A program made the translations under genes and the position numbers. 33,251 nt of DNA from a bacterium (GTDB lineage: Bacteria; Spirochaetota; UBA4802; UBA5550). Positions 15,639 to 24,279 of the stretch are shown here, in pieces. The stretch is from positions 1 to 33,251 of the forward strand of contig JAAENB010000951.1 in assembly GCA_024224995.1 (NCBI GenBank). Direction: 5' to 3'. Numbering within the stretch: the first letter of the stretch is position 1; every line of letters begins with the position of its first letter. Below the pieces are notes generated by a model. The model saw only the letters and a program-made list of their open reading frames with translations. It made no database searches and was not told the origin of the DNA.

Positions 15639-16346
15639 ATGATAACCATCAACAGGATCTACACACTTTTACGCAAGAAATACGGCCCCCAGGGCTGGTG
15701 GCCCATGCTTAACAGGAAGACCCTTAAAGGCGAATATCACACTAATGCTCCCCGGAATAAGAACCAGGCGTTTGAAATAGCTCTTGGAGCGATATTGACC
15801 CAGAATGTATCCTGGAGCAATGTGGTAATGGCTCTTGGAAAACTGGCGGAGAACGGGCTTCTTTCGTGCGAAGCGCTGGTGGAAATAGACCGGGAAGAGC
15901 TGGGGCCCTATATTCGGTCAACAGGCTATTATAATGAGAAGGCGAAAAAGGTAAAGAATTTCCTGGAATGGTATGCAGGCTATGGATATTCTTTTAGCAA
16001 TAAAAAGCTTGTTTCAAAAGAACCCGGTGAGTTGCGTGATGAGCTGCTTACGGTAAAAGGAATAGGCCCTGAAACAGCGGATTCAATGCTGCTGTATGCC
16101 ATGAGGAAAAAATTTTTTGTGGTGGATGCCTATACCAGGCGGGTCTTAAGCCGAATCGGCATTCTTTCGGGAAATGAAAAATATCAAGAGATCCAGGATC
16201 TGTTTCATAAGAAGTTTAAGGGTGATATTAAAGACTACAATGAGTACCATGCCCTGATTGTTATTCATTGCATAAAAGCGTGCAGCAAAAAGCCCAACTG
16301 TGACAGCTGCTGCCTGGAATCCCACTGCGAGAAGCGACCGATATAA
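15639..16346 (+). CDS. MagIII/COG2231-type HhH-GPD DNA glycosylase with Fe-S cysteines
   Basis: A base-excision repair glycosylase of the endonuclease III superfamily. The N-terminal KKYGPQGWWP and the AILTQNVSWSNVVMAL stretch are typical of the MagIII-like (3-methyladenine glycosylase) branch. The helix-hairpin-helix is LLTVKGIGPETADSMLLYA and the catalytic Asp lies in FFVVDAYTRRVLSRIG. The C-terminus has four Cys spaced C-x5-C-x2-C-x5-C (CSKKPNCDSCCLESHC), close to the C-x6-C-x2-C-x5-C of 4Fe-4S endonuclease III, which suggests a cluster. ATG 15639, 2 bp after the upstream stop, matches the family N-terminus; an earlier in-frame TTG lies inside the upstream gene. There is no catalytic Lys next to GIG, so a monofunctional glycosylase is likely. 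Confidence 0.88.
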   Translation: MITINRIYTLLRKKYGPQGWWPMLNRKTLKGEYHTNAPRNKNQAFEIALGAILTQNVSWSNVVMALGKLAENGLLSCEALVEIDREELGPYIRSTGYYNEKAKKVKNFLEWYAGYGYSFSNKKLVSKEPGELRDELLTVKGIGPETADSMLLYAMRKKFFVVDAYTRRVLSRIGILSGNEKYQEIQDLFHKKFKGDIKDYNEYHALIVIHCIKACSKKPNCDSCCLESHCEKRPI

Positions 16347-16368
16347 TGCTTTTTCTTCAAATTATTTG

Positions 16369-16397
16369 TTGACTTACAATTTTTTTTTATATATAAT
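16369..16397 (+). promoter_or_regulatory. Near-consensus sigma-70 promoter for pgi
   Basis: TTGACT (16369-16374), 17 nt including a T9 run, and TATAAT (16392-16397) lie 49 bp before the pgi ATG. It is the best vegetative promoter match in the window. Confidence 0.8.
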
Positions 16398-16446
16398 TCC
16401 CCGATACAAATTCCCGCATATTTATATTTAACCAGGAGGAAGCCAT

Positions 16447-18072
16447 ATGGCAAGGGAAACATTGACAGAAATGAAGGAATGGAAAGCGCTGGAGAATCAC
16501 TATACCGAAGTAAAAAACTTTCATTTACGGGATCTTTTTAGTGAAAATAAGGAGCGGGGAGCTGAATTTTGCATTAATGACTGTGGTATATATTTTGATT
16601 ATTCCAAGAACAGGATAACCGGGAAAACAGTGCAGCTTCTTCTTGAACTTGCCGAAGCCTGTGACCTGAAAAAAGAGATAGAAAAGATGTTTACCGGTGA
16701 AAAGATCAATGGAACCGAGAACAGGGCAGTGCTGCATGTTGCGCTCAGGAATGTCACTGGTGATCCTATTTATGTTGATGGCGAGGATGTAATGCCCGGG
16801 ATCTTTTCCGTGCTGGATCGGATGAAGAATATATCCGAAGTTATTAGAGAAGGAAAATGGAAAGGGTATACGGGCAAGCCGGTAAAAAATATCGTAAATA
16901 TCGGTATTGGAGGCTCCGACCTGGGGCCGGTGATGGTAACGGAAGCGTTAAAAACCTATTCCCGGCGGGATTTGCAGCTCTATTTTGTCTCTAATGTGGA
17001 TGATACGCATATAGTGGAAACCCTTAGGGGTCTGGACCCGGAGGAGACCCTGTTTATTATTGCATCAAAGACCTTTACCACCCAGGAAACAATGACAAAC
17101 GCGGCAACGGCGAAAGAGTGGCTTCTGGAAAAAGCAGGATCTCCGGAAGCTATTTCCAGGCATTTTGTAGCGCTCTCAACGAATTCAAAAGCAGTTGTGG
17201 AGTTTGGAATTGACGCAGCAAATATGTTTGAATTCTGGGACTGGGTAGGAGGGCGATATTCCCTTACCTCAGCCATTGGACTTTCCGTTATGATCGCGAT
17301 CGGGTATGATAATTATATGGACCTGCTCAAGGGCTATCATGATATGGATAAACATTTCAGGAATACCGCCTTTGAAAAAAATATTCCTGTTATAATGGCG
17401 CTCCTGGGTGCCTGGTATAATAATTTTTTTGATGCCGAGACCTGCGTAATTCTGCCCTATGAACAGTATCTTCATCGCTTTCCTGCCTATTTTCAGCAGG
17501 GAGATATGGAATCGAATGGGAAATATATCGACAAATCGGGAAAGCAGGTCACCTACCAGACCGGGCCCGTGATCTGGGGAGAGCCCGGAACCAATGGGCA
17601 GCATGCCTTTTACCAGCTCATACACCAGGGGACAAAACTTATTCCTGCCGATTTTATTGGTTTCGCCGAGTCCTGTAATGAACGGGGCGATCATCATAAT
17701 AAATTGATGGCGAACTTTTTCGCGCAAACAGAAGCGCTTGCCTTTGGGAAAAGAGAGGAAGAATTAAGGGAAGAAGGAGTGCCTGAAAAATTAGTTCCGC
17801 ATAAGACGTTTACCGGGAACAGGCCCAGTAATTCAATTATGGCCGGGAAACTGAGTCCTTCTATCCTGGGCAAGCTTGTTGCCATGTATGAGCATAAGAT
17901 ATTTGTCCAGGGCGTAATATGGAATATTTTTTCTTTCGACCAGTGGGGAGTTGAACTGGGCAAGGTCCTGGCAAAACGGATATTACCCGAACTGGGCAAG
18001 GATTTTACCGGCTCCCCTGAGCATGACAGCTCAACAAACGCGTTAATAAAATTTTATAAGGATAACAGGTAG
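16447..18072 (+). CDS. pgi: Glucose-6-phosphate isomerase
   Basis: This enzyme interconverts glucose-6-phosphate and fructose-6-phosphate in glycolysis and gluconeogenesis. The 541 residues match the long bacterial/eukaryotic form. Visible motifs are [19 protein letters not shown] (sugar-phosphate binding), [13 protein letters not shown], the PGI signature [16 protein letters not shown], the catalytic Glu region ([10 protein letters not shown]) and the second signature [24 protein letters not shown] (16434-16439) is 7 nt before the ATG. The gene has its own strong promoter and is followed by a long repeat-filled gap, so it is probably a single-gene unit. Confidence 0.98.
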   Translation: MARETLTEMKEWKALENHYTEVKNFHLRDLFSENKERGAEFCINDCGIYFDYSKNRITGKTVQLLLELAEACDLKKEIEKMFTGEKINGTENRAVLHVALRNVTGDPIYVDGEDVMPGIFSVLDRMKNISEVIREGKWKGYTGKPVKNIVNIGIGGSDLGPVMVTEALKTYSRRDLQLYFVSNVDDTHIVETLRGLDPEETLFIIASKTFTTQETMTNAATAKEWLLEKAGSPEAISRHFVALSTNSKAVVEFGIDAANMFEFWDWVGGRYSLTSAIGLSVMIAIGYDNYMDLLKGYHDMDKHFRNTAFEKNIPVIMALLGAWYNNFFDAETCVILPYEQYLHRFPAYFQQGDMESNGKYIDKSGKQVTYQTGPVIWGEPGTNGQHAFYQLIHQGTKLIPADFIGFAESCNERGDHHNKLMANFFAQTEALAFGKREEELREEGVPEKLVPHKTFTGNRPSNSIMAGKLSPSILGKLVAMYEHKIFVQGVIWNIFSFDQWGVELGKVLAKRILPELGKDFTGSPEHDSSTNALIKFYKDNR

Positions 18073-18117
18073 ATGGGGAAGGTATTCGGTGGCCCTGTGG
18101 GGGTGCGACCCCTGTGG

Positions 18118-18287
18118 TCGCGTCTTAATAAAATGTATATTAACCCGGAATGTAGACTATACCCGGAGCAATACCTCCGCAGAATGTTCGGAACTCGCTC
18201 CGCTCAGACAGCCTCACAATCTGCGGAGGCATCACTCCGGGTATAGTCTACATTCCGAATTACGTTTTTCGGTATATTAAGACACGA
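18118..18287. repeat. Extended hairpin element with 23-bp perfect arms (second architecture)
   Basis: The 581-bp gap 18073-18653 has no credible gene. Here arms 18146-18168 and 18235-18257 are 23/23 complementary. Inside them CCTCCGCAGA (18174-18183) pairs with 18220-18229, enclosing TTCGGAACTCGCTCCGCTCA. Outside them TCGCGTCTTAATA (18118-18130) pairs 12/13 with 18275-18287. The result is a 170-bp, three-tier structure. The plan (long arms around a distinct core) parallels the hairpin-arm element, but the sequence differs. Confidence 0.85.
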
Positions 18288-18291
18288 CCGA

Positions 18292-18444
18292 CCCTGTTTT
18301 GCGAAGATGCTCCGGGCAAGGTGTGCGACCCCTGGGAGGGGGCGTAAGAGTTTTTGAAAATGAGTCAATTTTAGCCCGGGGTTTTAACCCCAATAGGGCA
18401 GCAGAGCAGAACCCCGGATAACATCTTCCGGTAGAACAGGCTCT
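18292..18444. repeat. Long imperfect inverted repeat in the pgi-phosphatase gap
   Basis: CCCTGTTTTGCGAAGATGCT and the following CCGGG (18292-18317) correspond, with mismatches and a short gap, to the reverse complement of 18411-18444 (CCGGATAACATCTTCCGG and AACAGG). Inside, CCGGGGTT pairs with AACCCCGG (about 18377 and 18410). It follows the previous element within 5 bp and precedes another repeat, so three distinct structured sequences stand side by side. Confidence 0.6.
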
Positions 18445-18460
18445 GTTTATAAATAAGTTC

Positions 18461-18516
18461 ACCAGGGTGATGGGGTTTCTCATAGCGTGGGGTTTTAACC
18501 CCTCGTTATGATGAAG
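18461..18516 (+). repeat. Dispersed repeat, copy 1 (TTTCTCATAGCGTGGGG...)
   Basis: The block contains ACCAGGG, ATGGGG, TTTCTCATAGCGTGGGGTT, then AACCCC and CGTTATGATGAAG. The same ordered blocks occur on the other strand at 33144-33220. GTGGGGTT and AACCCC(T)CG can pair as a short hairpin. It is intergenic, 138 bp upstream of the phosphatase gene. Confidence 0.8.
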
Positions 18517-18611
18517 GATACTTGACCCGGCGAAGCAGGGAAAAAATACGGAAGAAAGTCCAAAAGAGGTTTAATCTTTTTCCGGGTAATTAACCCTCGG
18601 ATAAAAAACCT

Positions 18612-18639
18612 CGAACTTCGAACTTCGAACCTTGAACTT
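18612..18639. repeat. Four 7-bp tandem repeats (CGAACTT)
   Basis: CGAACTT, CGAACTT, CGAACCT and TGAACTT follow each other directly, ending 14 bp before the phosphatase start codon and just before its ribosome binding site. Copy-number change could alter the leader. Confidence 0.8.
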
Positions 18640-18653
18640 TCTTAAGAGGAATT

Positions 18654-19598
18654 ATGTATATAGATGAAGTAAACATACTTGGCGAACGGGACACTGTTGA
18701 TGACCGGTTAAAGCGTTTTGCTATTCTTAAATCGGAAGCTAACCGGGTGCGTGAAAAAGATAAAAAAGTAATCCGGAACCTGTTTAACAATTTTTATCAT
18801 AAAAAATTGACCATTGGAATGGGATTTCAGCGGGCCTATGGTTCCATACTTTCCGGGGATTATTTTGATCTCATAAAACTCCCGGATGAAAATTATCTTT
18901 TTGTTTTTGCCGACATTAGCGGGCACGGCTTACCAGCCTATACAACACTGATCCGTCTCAGGTCGGCAATAACAATTGCCGTAAAAGACATGAAAGGGGT
19001 CTATAATAAAACCGGGGTTTTAAATTCCGATTTCCTGGTTCATGAAATCCGGGCTAATTTTACGGACATTATGGATGCTTCGGGCTCCGATGATTTCGCG
19101 TGTATTAATTTTACTTTTATTTGCAATGAAGGAGATACCTTTCATTTAAAGTTTTATAATTGCAGTATGCTTTTTCCTATTGTCGTAAAGAAGCCGGAAC
19201 AATCCGTACCTGAGATCGTAAACCTGAACTATGAGACCGGGGAATGGGTTCCGAAAAAAGGGTATTTACTGGGAAGCAGCTTGCGTGTGCTGCAGCGATC
19301 CGATTATTTTGATCTTCCCTTCTGTAAATACACTTTGCATGAAGGCGATGCTATCCTGTTCTATAGTGACGGAATAACAGAAGCCTATGATCATGCAGGC
19401 AAAAGCGATGAATTCGGCGACAGCCGGGTTGAGAGTATCCTGGCAGAGAATATTCATCTCCATCCCCAGAAGGTAGTGGACAAGCTCTTTAATTCGGTAT
19501 ATGATTTTATTGGTCACCCGGAACAACAGAAAGATGATATGACCGCAGTTTTGATCAATTTTCCCGTGGGAGAGAGTAAAAAAACAGCTCAGGAATAA
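18654..19598 (+). CDS. SpoIIE/RsbU-type serine phosphatase
   Basis: A PPM/PP2C-like phosphatase of the SpoIIE-RsbU group, which usually dephosphorylates anti-sigma-factor antagonists. A short helical N-terminus (1-50, RFAILKSEANRVREKDKKVI) is followed by the catalytic domain: SILSGDYFDLIKLPDENYLF (first metal Asp in GDYFD), VFADISGHGLPAYTTLIRLR (DISGHG), GDAILFYSDGITEAYD and KDDMTAVLINF, carrying the Asp ligands of the two-metal centre. There is no membrane or PAS/response-regulator input domain, so control must come through protein contacts or expression. AAGAGGAATT gives a good ribosome binding site before the ATG. It is encoded alone, after a repeat-filled gap. The substrate antagonist and kinase are not in the window. 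Confidence 0.92.
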   Translation: MYIDEVNILGERDTVDDRLKRFAILKSEANRVREKDKKVIRNLFNNFYHKKLTIGMGFQRAYGSILSGDYFDLIKLPDENYLFVFADISGHGLPAYTTLIRLRSAITIAVKDMKGVYNKTGVLNSDFLVHEIRANFTDIMDASGSDDFACINFTFICNEGDTFHLKFYNCSMLFPIVVKKPEQSVPEIVNLNYETGEWVPKKGYLLGSSLRVLQRSDYFDLPFCKYTLHEGDAILFYSDGITEAYDHAGKSDEFGDSRVESILAENIHLHPQKVVDKLFNSVYDFIGHPEQQKDDMTAVLINFPVGESKKTAQE

Positions 19599-19843
19599 AT
19601 TTATGGTTTTTTTATAGGCAAATGCTCTTATTTGCCGGTTATAGTCCATTTGATAAAATAAATCTCTTGACAACAATGGGGGTATTAAAATCAAATTGAT
19701 ATTAATTATCGAAGCCATAGGACTCGAGCGCAGGCTCAAATCAACTCATTCAAATTAACCACACGAATTGGTCCGGAAGACCGGCTTCGTATATCAATAA
19801 GACCTGCATAAGACGAAAAAATTAAGGAGGTACCAGGTACAAT

Positions 19844-21193
19844 ATGGAAGATATATTAAGTAAAATTAAAGAGCTTACACTGGCTCATGACCAGATCTCT
19901 CCTGAGGTCATTAAATCGAAAAATGTTAAACTCGGATTACGGAACAGAGACGGCACGGGAATAGTTGCCGGTATTACAACAAAAGGAAGAGTTGTGGGAT
20001 ACAAAAAAGTTCCGAATTCAAATGACAGCAAAAAAATAGACATCAGTCCTATTAAGGGCAAATTGTATTATTGTGGTTATGATGTTGAGAAGATTGTCGC
20101 GGATGTTAGCATTAAAAACAGGTTTGGTTTTGATGAAGTTGTTTATCTTCTTCTTTCCGGTGAGCTTCCAAAGGAAGATGACCTTCAGAACTTTTCCGAA
20201 GCTCTCGCGAAACGAAGACATCTCTCAAAGCTCGAACGCGCGATCCTTATGAGTGAGGTTGAGAACGACAACCAGATGTACGGGCTTCATAGTGTGACCT
20301 CACACATGAGCAGGTGTGATCCGGCGCCCGATTCATTGAATATCGGAGATGTTAGCCGGCAGTGTATAAACCTCATCGCGAAGTTTCCTACTATTGTCGC
20401 GTATAATTTAAACGTCACCAAGTTCAGGAAAGGTTCCGATTTAAGAATGGTACGGCCCAAACCGGAACTTTCTACTGCGGAGAATTTTTTATATATGTTC
20501 AAGGGAACGGTTCCCGACAAATATGAAGCCCTTCTTTTCGACATCGCGCTTATTCTGCACGCGGAACACGGAGGAGGAAATAACTCTACCTTTGCGGTCC
20601 GTACGGTTTCATCCAGCGGAGCCAATACCTATATGGCTATTGCTGCCGGGCTTGCTTCGCTCAGCGGTCATCTTCATGGCGGCGCGAATGAAGCGGTTAT
20701 GGAAATGATGAAAGACCTGAAGAAGAAAGTGAAGGATTGGGGTAATGATGAAGCCATTAGAACCTACCTGACTAACCTGCTGGACAATAAAAAAGGTGAA
20801 GGCTCCGGAAAAATATACGGGTTTGGCCACGCGGTTTATACGCTTTCCGATCCCCGGGCAATAATCTTAAAAGAGCATGCCAGGGAATTCTCAAGGCAGC
20901 GAGGCGCCCATGAGGAATATCTCCTGTACGAGAAAGTTGATGCCATTGCTACCAAACTGTTGTCGGAGAGAAAGAAAACTCCAATAACCTCAAATGTTGA
21001 TTTTTATTCCGGGTTTATTTACAAATTAATGGGTATCCCTAAAGAGCTCTTTACTCCGATTTTTGCCATGGCCAGGGTTGCGGGCTGGGCTTCTCACCGG
21101 TTGGAACAGATCGTTCAGGGTAAAATTATGCGGCCCGCGTATATTTCAACCAGTACGGATGAACAGGAGTATAAGGCGGTAAGCGAGAGATAG
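19844..21193 (+). CDS. Citrate synthase family protein
   Basis: The enzyme condenses oxaloacetate (or propanoyl-accepting 2-oxoacid partners in 2-methylcitrate synthases) with an acyl-CoA. All key segments are present: YCGYDVEKIV, LILHAEHGGGNNSTFAVR (first catalytic His region), SLSGHLHGGANEAVMEMM (second His), IYGFGHAVYTLSDPRA (oxaloacetate/CoA-binding GFGHxVY), the catalytic Asp in NVDFYSGFIY, and RVAGWASHRLEQ. A longer N-terminus (about 70 residues) precedes the usual fold, giving 449 residues. AAGGAGG precedes the ATG. prmA starts 9 bp after the stop, so the two may be co-transcribed. Citrate versus 2-methylcitrate synthase cannot be decided here. A TTGACA at 19667 lacks a good -10 partner. 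Confidence 0.93.
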   Translation: MEDILSKIKELTLAHDQISPEVIKSKNVKLGLRNRDGTGIVAGITTKGRVVGYKKVPNSNDSKKIDISPIKGKLYYCGYDVEKIVADVSIKNRFGFDEVVYLLLSGELPKEDDLQNFSEALAKRRHLSKLERAILMSEVENDNQMYGLHSVTSHMSRCDPAPDSLNIGDVSRQCINLIAKFPTIVAYNLNVTKFRKGSDLRMVRPKPELSTAENFLYMFKGTVPDKYEALLFDIALILHAEHGGGNNSTFAVRTVSSSGANTYMAIAAGLASLSGHLHGGANEAVMEMMKDLKKKVKDWGNDEAIRTYLTNLLDNKKGEGSGKIYGFGHAVYTLSDPRAIILKEHAREFSRQRGAHEEYLLYEKVDAIATKLLSERKKTPITSNVDFYSGFIYKLMGIPKELFTPIFAMARVAGWASHRLEQIVQGKIMRPAYISTSTDEQEYKAVSER

Positions 21194-21202
21194 TTTTTTC
21201 TT

Positions 21203-22051
21203 ATGTCGTACCAGGTAATCCTCGTCATTCCCGGAACCGATGAAGAAGCGGTTTCCGAAGAATTGTTTGGCTGTGGGGCAGGGAGTGTTTCCGTTGAAAA
21301 GTACGGGGATGGTTCCTGCAAACTCACGGCTTTTTGCGAAGACCGGGAACTGTGTTCCCGTATTCGCGATCATTTTGAGCCCTTTATCCAATCCGTTTCC
21401 GAACTCCATGAATCCCAGTGGAAATACAAATGGCTTGATGGGTATTCGGGATTTGAACTTATTCGTGATGTCTATATTTCCCCTTCTGCTGAAGAAGATC
21501 CTGCCCCGGGGAAATATTCGTATGTTATAAAGCTCGATCCCCGGGACGCCTTTGGAGACGGCCGGCATCCCACAACTGCCATGTGCTCTTCCCTGCTTTA
21601 TTCATATCTTTCCGGTTTTGATCCTGCTGAACGCGGCAAATTACGGCTTGTTGATATCGGTACCGGTACCGGGCTTCTTTCTATTCTTGCCCGCAAAATT
21701 GGGGTGGTGAATATCGATCTTTTCGATTATGATGAGGATGCTGTTCTTAAAGCCGGTGAAAACCTGCGCGGGAATGGTCTTTTGGACTGCGCCCCTTTTT
21801 GTGCCGATCTCTTTTCCTACAAATTCCCGGGAAAGTATGATATCATACTGGCCAATCTTCTTACTGATATTGTACTGAAAAATTTGCCTGAAATGAGGGA
21901 TGCTCTTGCTGAAACCGGAGTTATGATCATTAGCGGTATTGGCGATTCCTGGATTGATGAGGTCCGGGATGCCTTTGGTGAACGCGGCCTGGTGATTGTG
22001 GAGCATTTGAGAGATGGCGGGTGGAATGGGTTTATGCTGGCTCATGGATAG
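21203..22051 (+). CDS. prmA: Ribosomal protein L11 methyltransferase PrmA
   Basis: An S-adenosylmethionine-dependent enzyme that trimethylates ribosomal protein L11. The N-terminal substrate-recognition domain (1-75) includes ELHESQWKYKWLDGY. The linker and catalytic domain show the family hallmark KLDPRDAFGDGRHPTTAMCS, motif I VDIGTGTGLLSILARK, the acidic FDYDEDAV, and the NLL motif in DIILANLLTDIV. Length (282) is normal. The ATG lies 9 bp after the citrate synthase stop without a recognisable Shine-Dalgarno, so coupling is possible. The gene converges on the sulfatase gene with a palindrome between them. Confidence 0.95.
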   Translation: MSYQVILVIPGTDEEAVSEELFGCGAGSVSVEKYGDGSCKLTAFCEDRELCSRIRDHFEPFIQSVSELHESQWKYKWLDGYSGFELIRDVYISPSAEEDPAPGKYSYVIKLDPRDAFGDGRHPTTAMCSSLLYSYLSGFDPAERGKLRLVDIGTGTGLLSILARKIGVVNIDLFDYDEDAVLKAGENLRGNGLLDCAPFCADLFSYKFPGKYDIILANLLTDIVLKNLPEMRDALAETGVMIISGIGDSWIDEVRDAFGERGLVIVEHLRDGGWNGFMLAHG

Positions 22052-22062
22052 ATTTAGGGGCA

Positions 22063-22082
22063 GGGCACGGCGCGCCGTGCCC
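22063..22082. repeat. 20-bp palindrome, second copy of the GGCGCGCC-centred repeat
   Basis: GGGCACGGCGCGCCGTGCCC is perfectly self-complementary and identical to the centre of the 52-bp palindrome at 69-120. It occupies the 37-bp gap between the convergent prmA and sulfatase genes, a place where a bidirectional terminator is expected. Flanking arm sequences differ from the first copy. Confidence 0.85.
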
Positions 22083-22088
22083 GTACAT

Positions 22089-24131
22089 CTACCGGAGGAT
22101 CTTTTTGTAGTAATTGGTTTTATATATTTTGGCTTTTTGGATGTAGGCGCCATAGCGGGCGGTGATCTCTTTGTGCCCGGAAGCAAGGTTTTGCTTTTCA
22201 TCGGGGTCTTTGGTGAGGTCGTATAGTTCTTCAAAGCCGTCCTTCATGCGGCGGATGTATTTCCATTTTCCATCACGTATCCCGAGAAAGTCGTCTTTCC
22301 AGAATGTGTGGAGCAGGGCCAGCTGTTCGTTCCCTGCCGCAAGGATGGATTTTCCTTCCTGTTCTTTCCGGGCCGGTATATCAAGAATGTCCTGGATTGT
22401 GGGAAGTATGTCTATATGCCGGGTTACGGCGGTATAATCCAGCCGTTTTTTAAAGAACTGCTTGCTGTATATCATGAACGGTACATGGACGTTTTCCTCA
22501 TATATATAAAAAGGATGGTTATAATTTTTCCTGTGCTGGTAAAATGCCTCTCCATGATCGGAAAAAAGAAAGAACAGGGTGTTTTCCATTAAACCTTCTT
22601 TTTCCAGGGCATCCACCAGCTCTCCCAGCGCCGCGTCCGCGTAGTGAAGCGAGTTGAGATAGTTGAGCCAGTTCCGTTTTTTATAATCAAGGTTTGCCGG
22701 AATTTTCCCGGTGATTTGATATTTTTTATGAGGAATCTTATAAGGATGATGAGGATTTACCGGTAGATACGTAATAAAAAAGGGCTTGTTCCGGTCTTTT
22801 TTGATAAAATCAATACCGGGCTTGATCATTGCCCGTTCGTCTACGCCCCAGCCTACGTGATAATTGTAGGGCGGTATTTTAATAAGATCGTTATATTCAA
22901 TTATTTGATCGAATTTCCTGTTTTTCAGGAAGCGCCTTTGTCCGGCATACCGTAATCCGCCGGTATGGATAAGGCTGGTCCGGTATCCCTGTTTTTTTAA
23001 TATTTCCGGTATGGTAAGTAACTTTATATCCGGATGCTGCTGTATTACCAGGTCTTTGGTATTATGCTCATATGAAGAGCTTAAAATAGAAAGCATGGCA
23101 TTTGCGGAAAGCGGAAAGTTCGCGTAATGGTTTTTTGCGTACAGGCTGTTGGCTGCCAGCCGGTGCAGGGTTGGGGTTACATATTTATCATTTATTTTTA
23201 TATCCAGGTACTTCGTTGGGGTGGATTCAAAAAAATATAGTATGATATTATACTTTTTCCCCCTGGGTATATTGCTTATCCTGGGGTGCCGCAGCGGCTT
23301 TTCCAGGGAGCTGGTATCCAGTTTAAACGAAAAGGGCACGTCTTTGGTACTGTTCTCTGCCGGCAGGGCTGCCAGGGCTGTCTTTTCCTGTTGTCCTGCA
23401 AAGAGGTTGTATACCGGGTTCATGGATAGCTCGTGCAGGGTGGAAAGCAGACTCTTTTCTTCCATGCCCGGGAAGTTTTTTACCGCTTTTTCGAACCGGG
23501 ACTCGGAATTACTTGGAATGGATATAAAAAATAATATGAGCATCAGTACCGGGGGGAAATATATGAGAAATCTGGTTATGGGAGCAGTGCGGTTGGATAT
23601 GACGATGCGGGAAAAATTTTCTTTCCTGTTCCAGAGATAGAAAACTAATGCTGTTCCTAAAATAACAGGAGTTATGGATATCAGTTTGATATAAAACCCG
23701 GTTGAAACTTCTGCAAGGTAGGACTGGAATATATTGGAAAAACCGGTGTTAAATTCATCGCCCCAGAAACTTAACTGGAAAGTGGTTTCATATACCCTGA
23801 AAAAATCGACAGCCGAGAGCAAAAACAGGAGTTGTACCATAAAAAACAAGACAATCAGGATATATTTTATTTTCAGGAACCTGTTGGCTGCCGTAAGAAT
23901 TACCAGGAGAATTACCAGGGAAATAAGCAGCGCTATTGTATCATAATATAGAGTGAGCCCCAGGTAGTCCGAAAGCCCCAGGATGTTCAGCTCCTTGTAG
24001 ATGGAATTTATGAGCCTGAATATTTCATAGCGGTATCCCAGGAACAGGATTATGGAAAAAACAGCACAGGGGAAAAATACTACAATTATATTATAATAAC
24101 AATGTTTTGCTGTTGATAATGGCTTTTTCAT
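22089..24131 (-). CDS. Membrane-anchored sulfatase-superfamily enzyme (LTA synthase/phosphoethanolamine transferase-like)
   Basis: Start ATG 24131 is chosen because AGGAAG lies 6 nt upstream. The open frame extends further to 24410, but that part translates hairpin element copy C and is spurious. Of 680 residues, the first ~230 hold about five membrane helices (for instance IVVFFPCAVFSIILFLGY and LLISLVILLVILTAA). The periplasmic part is an alkaline-phosphatase-fold hydrolase: NIILYFFESTPTKYLD (metal Glu), FPLSANAMLSILSS (a Ser rather than formylglycine Cys near the nucleophile position), SLIHTGGLRY, TLFFLFSDHGEAFYQH (SDHG metal ligands) and HIDILPTIQDILDIP. A C-terminal WKYIRRMKDGFEELYDLTKD resembles arylsulfatases. 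Lack of CxPxR argues against classical sulfatase activity; transfer or hydrolysis of a phospholipid head group or a sugar ester is inference. Confidence 0.8.
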   Translation of the reverse strand: MKKPLSTAKHCYYNIIVVFFPCAVFSIILFLGYRYEIFRLINSIYKELNILGLSDYLGLTLYYDTIALLISLVILLVILTAANRFLKIKYILIVLFFMVQLLFLLSAVDFFRVYETTFQLSFWGDEFNTGFSNIFQSYLAEVSTGFYIKLISITPVILGTALVFYLWNRKENFSRIVISNRTAPITRFLIYFPPVLMLILFFISIPSNSESRFEKAVKNFPGMEEKSLLSTLHELSMNPVYNLFAGQQEKTALAALPAENSTKDVPFSFKLDTSSLEKPLRHPRISNIPRGKKYNIILYFFESTPTKYLDIKINDKYVTPTLHRLAANSLYAKNHYANFPLSANAMLSILSSSYEHNTKDLVIQQHPDIKLLTIPEILKKQGYRTSLIHTGGLRYAGQRRFLKNRKFDQIIEYNDLIKIPPYNYHVGWGVDERAMIKPGIDFIKKDRNKPFFITYLPVNPHHPYKIPHKKYQITGKIPANLDYKKRNWLNYLNSLHYADAALGELVDALEKEGLMENTLFFLFSDHGEAFYQHRKNYNHPFYIYEENVHVPFMIYSKQFFKKRLDYTAVTRHIDILPTIQDILDIPARKEQEGKSILAAGNEQLALLHTFWKDDFLGIRDGKWKYIRRMKDGFEELYDLTKDPDEKQNLASGHKEITARYGAYIQKAKIYKTNYYKKILR

Positions 24132-24279
24132 GAATTGCTTCCTGCTTTTGTTTCCCGGGACTTTTTTAATGAAATTTGTGCCTAAGATAGGGGGATAGGT
24201 TCCTGTGGTCAAGGAAAAAAGCAGGGGCGCGTAAGCTAATAATTGTAATGGAGGTAAAGGCATCCGATGCGATGTAGTT

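Noticed and set aside
19667..19695. Promoter for citrate synthase from TTGACA at 19667
   Set aside because: No acceptable -10 hexamer at 16-18 nt; TATTAA is only 10 nt away.
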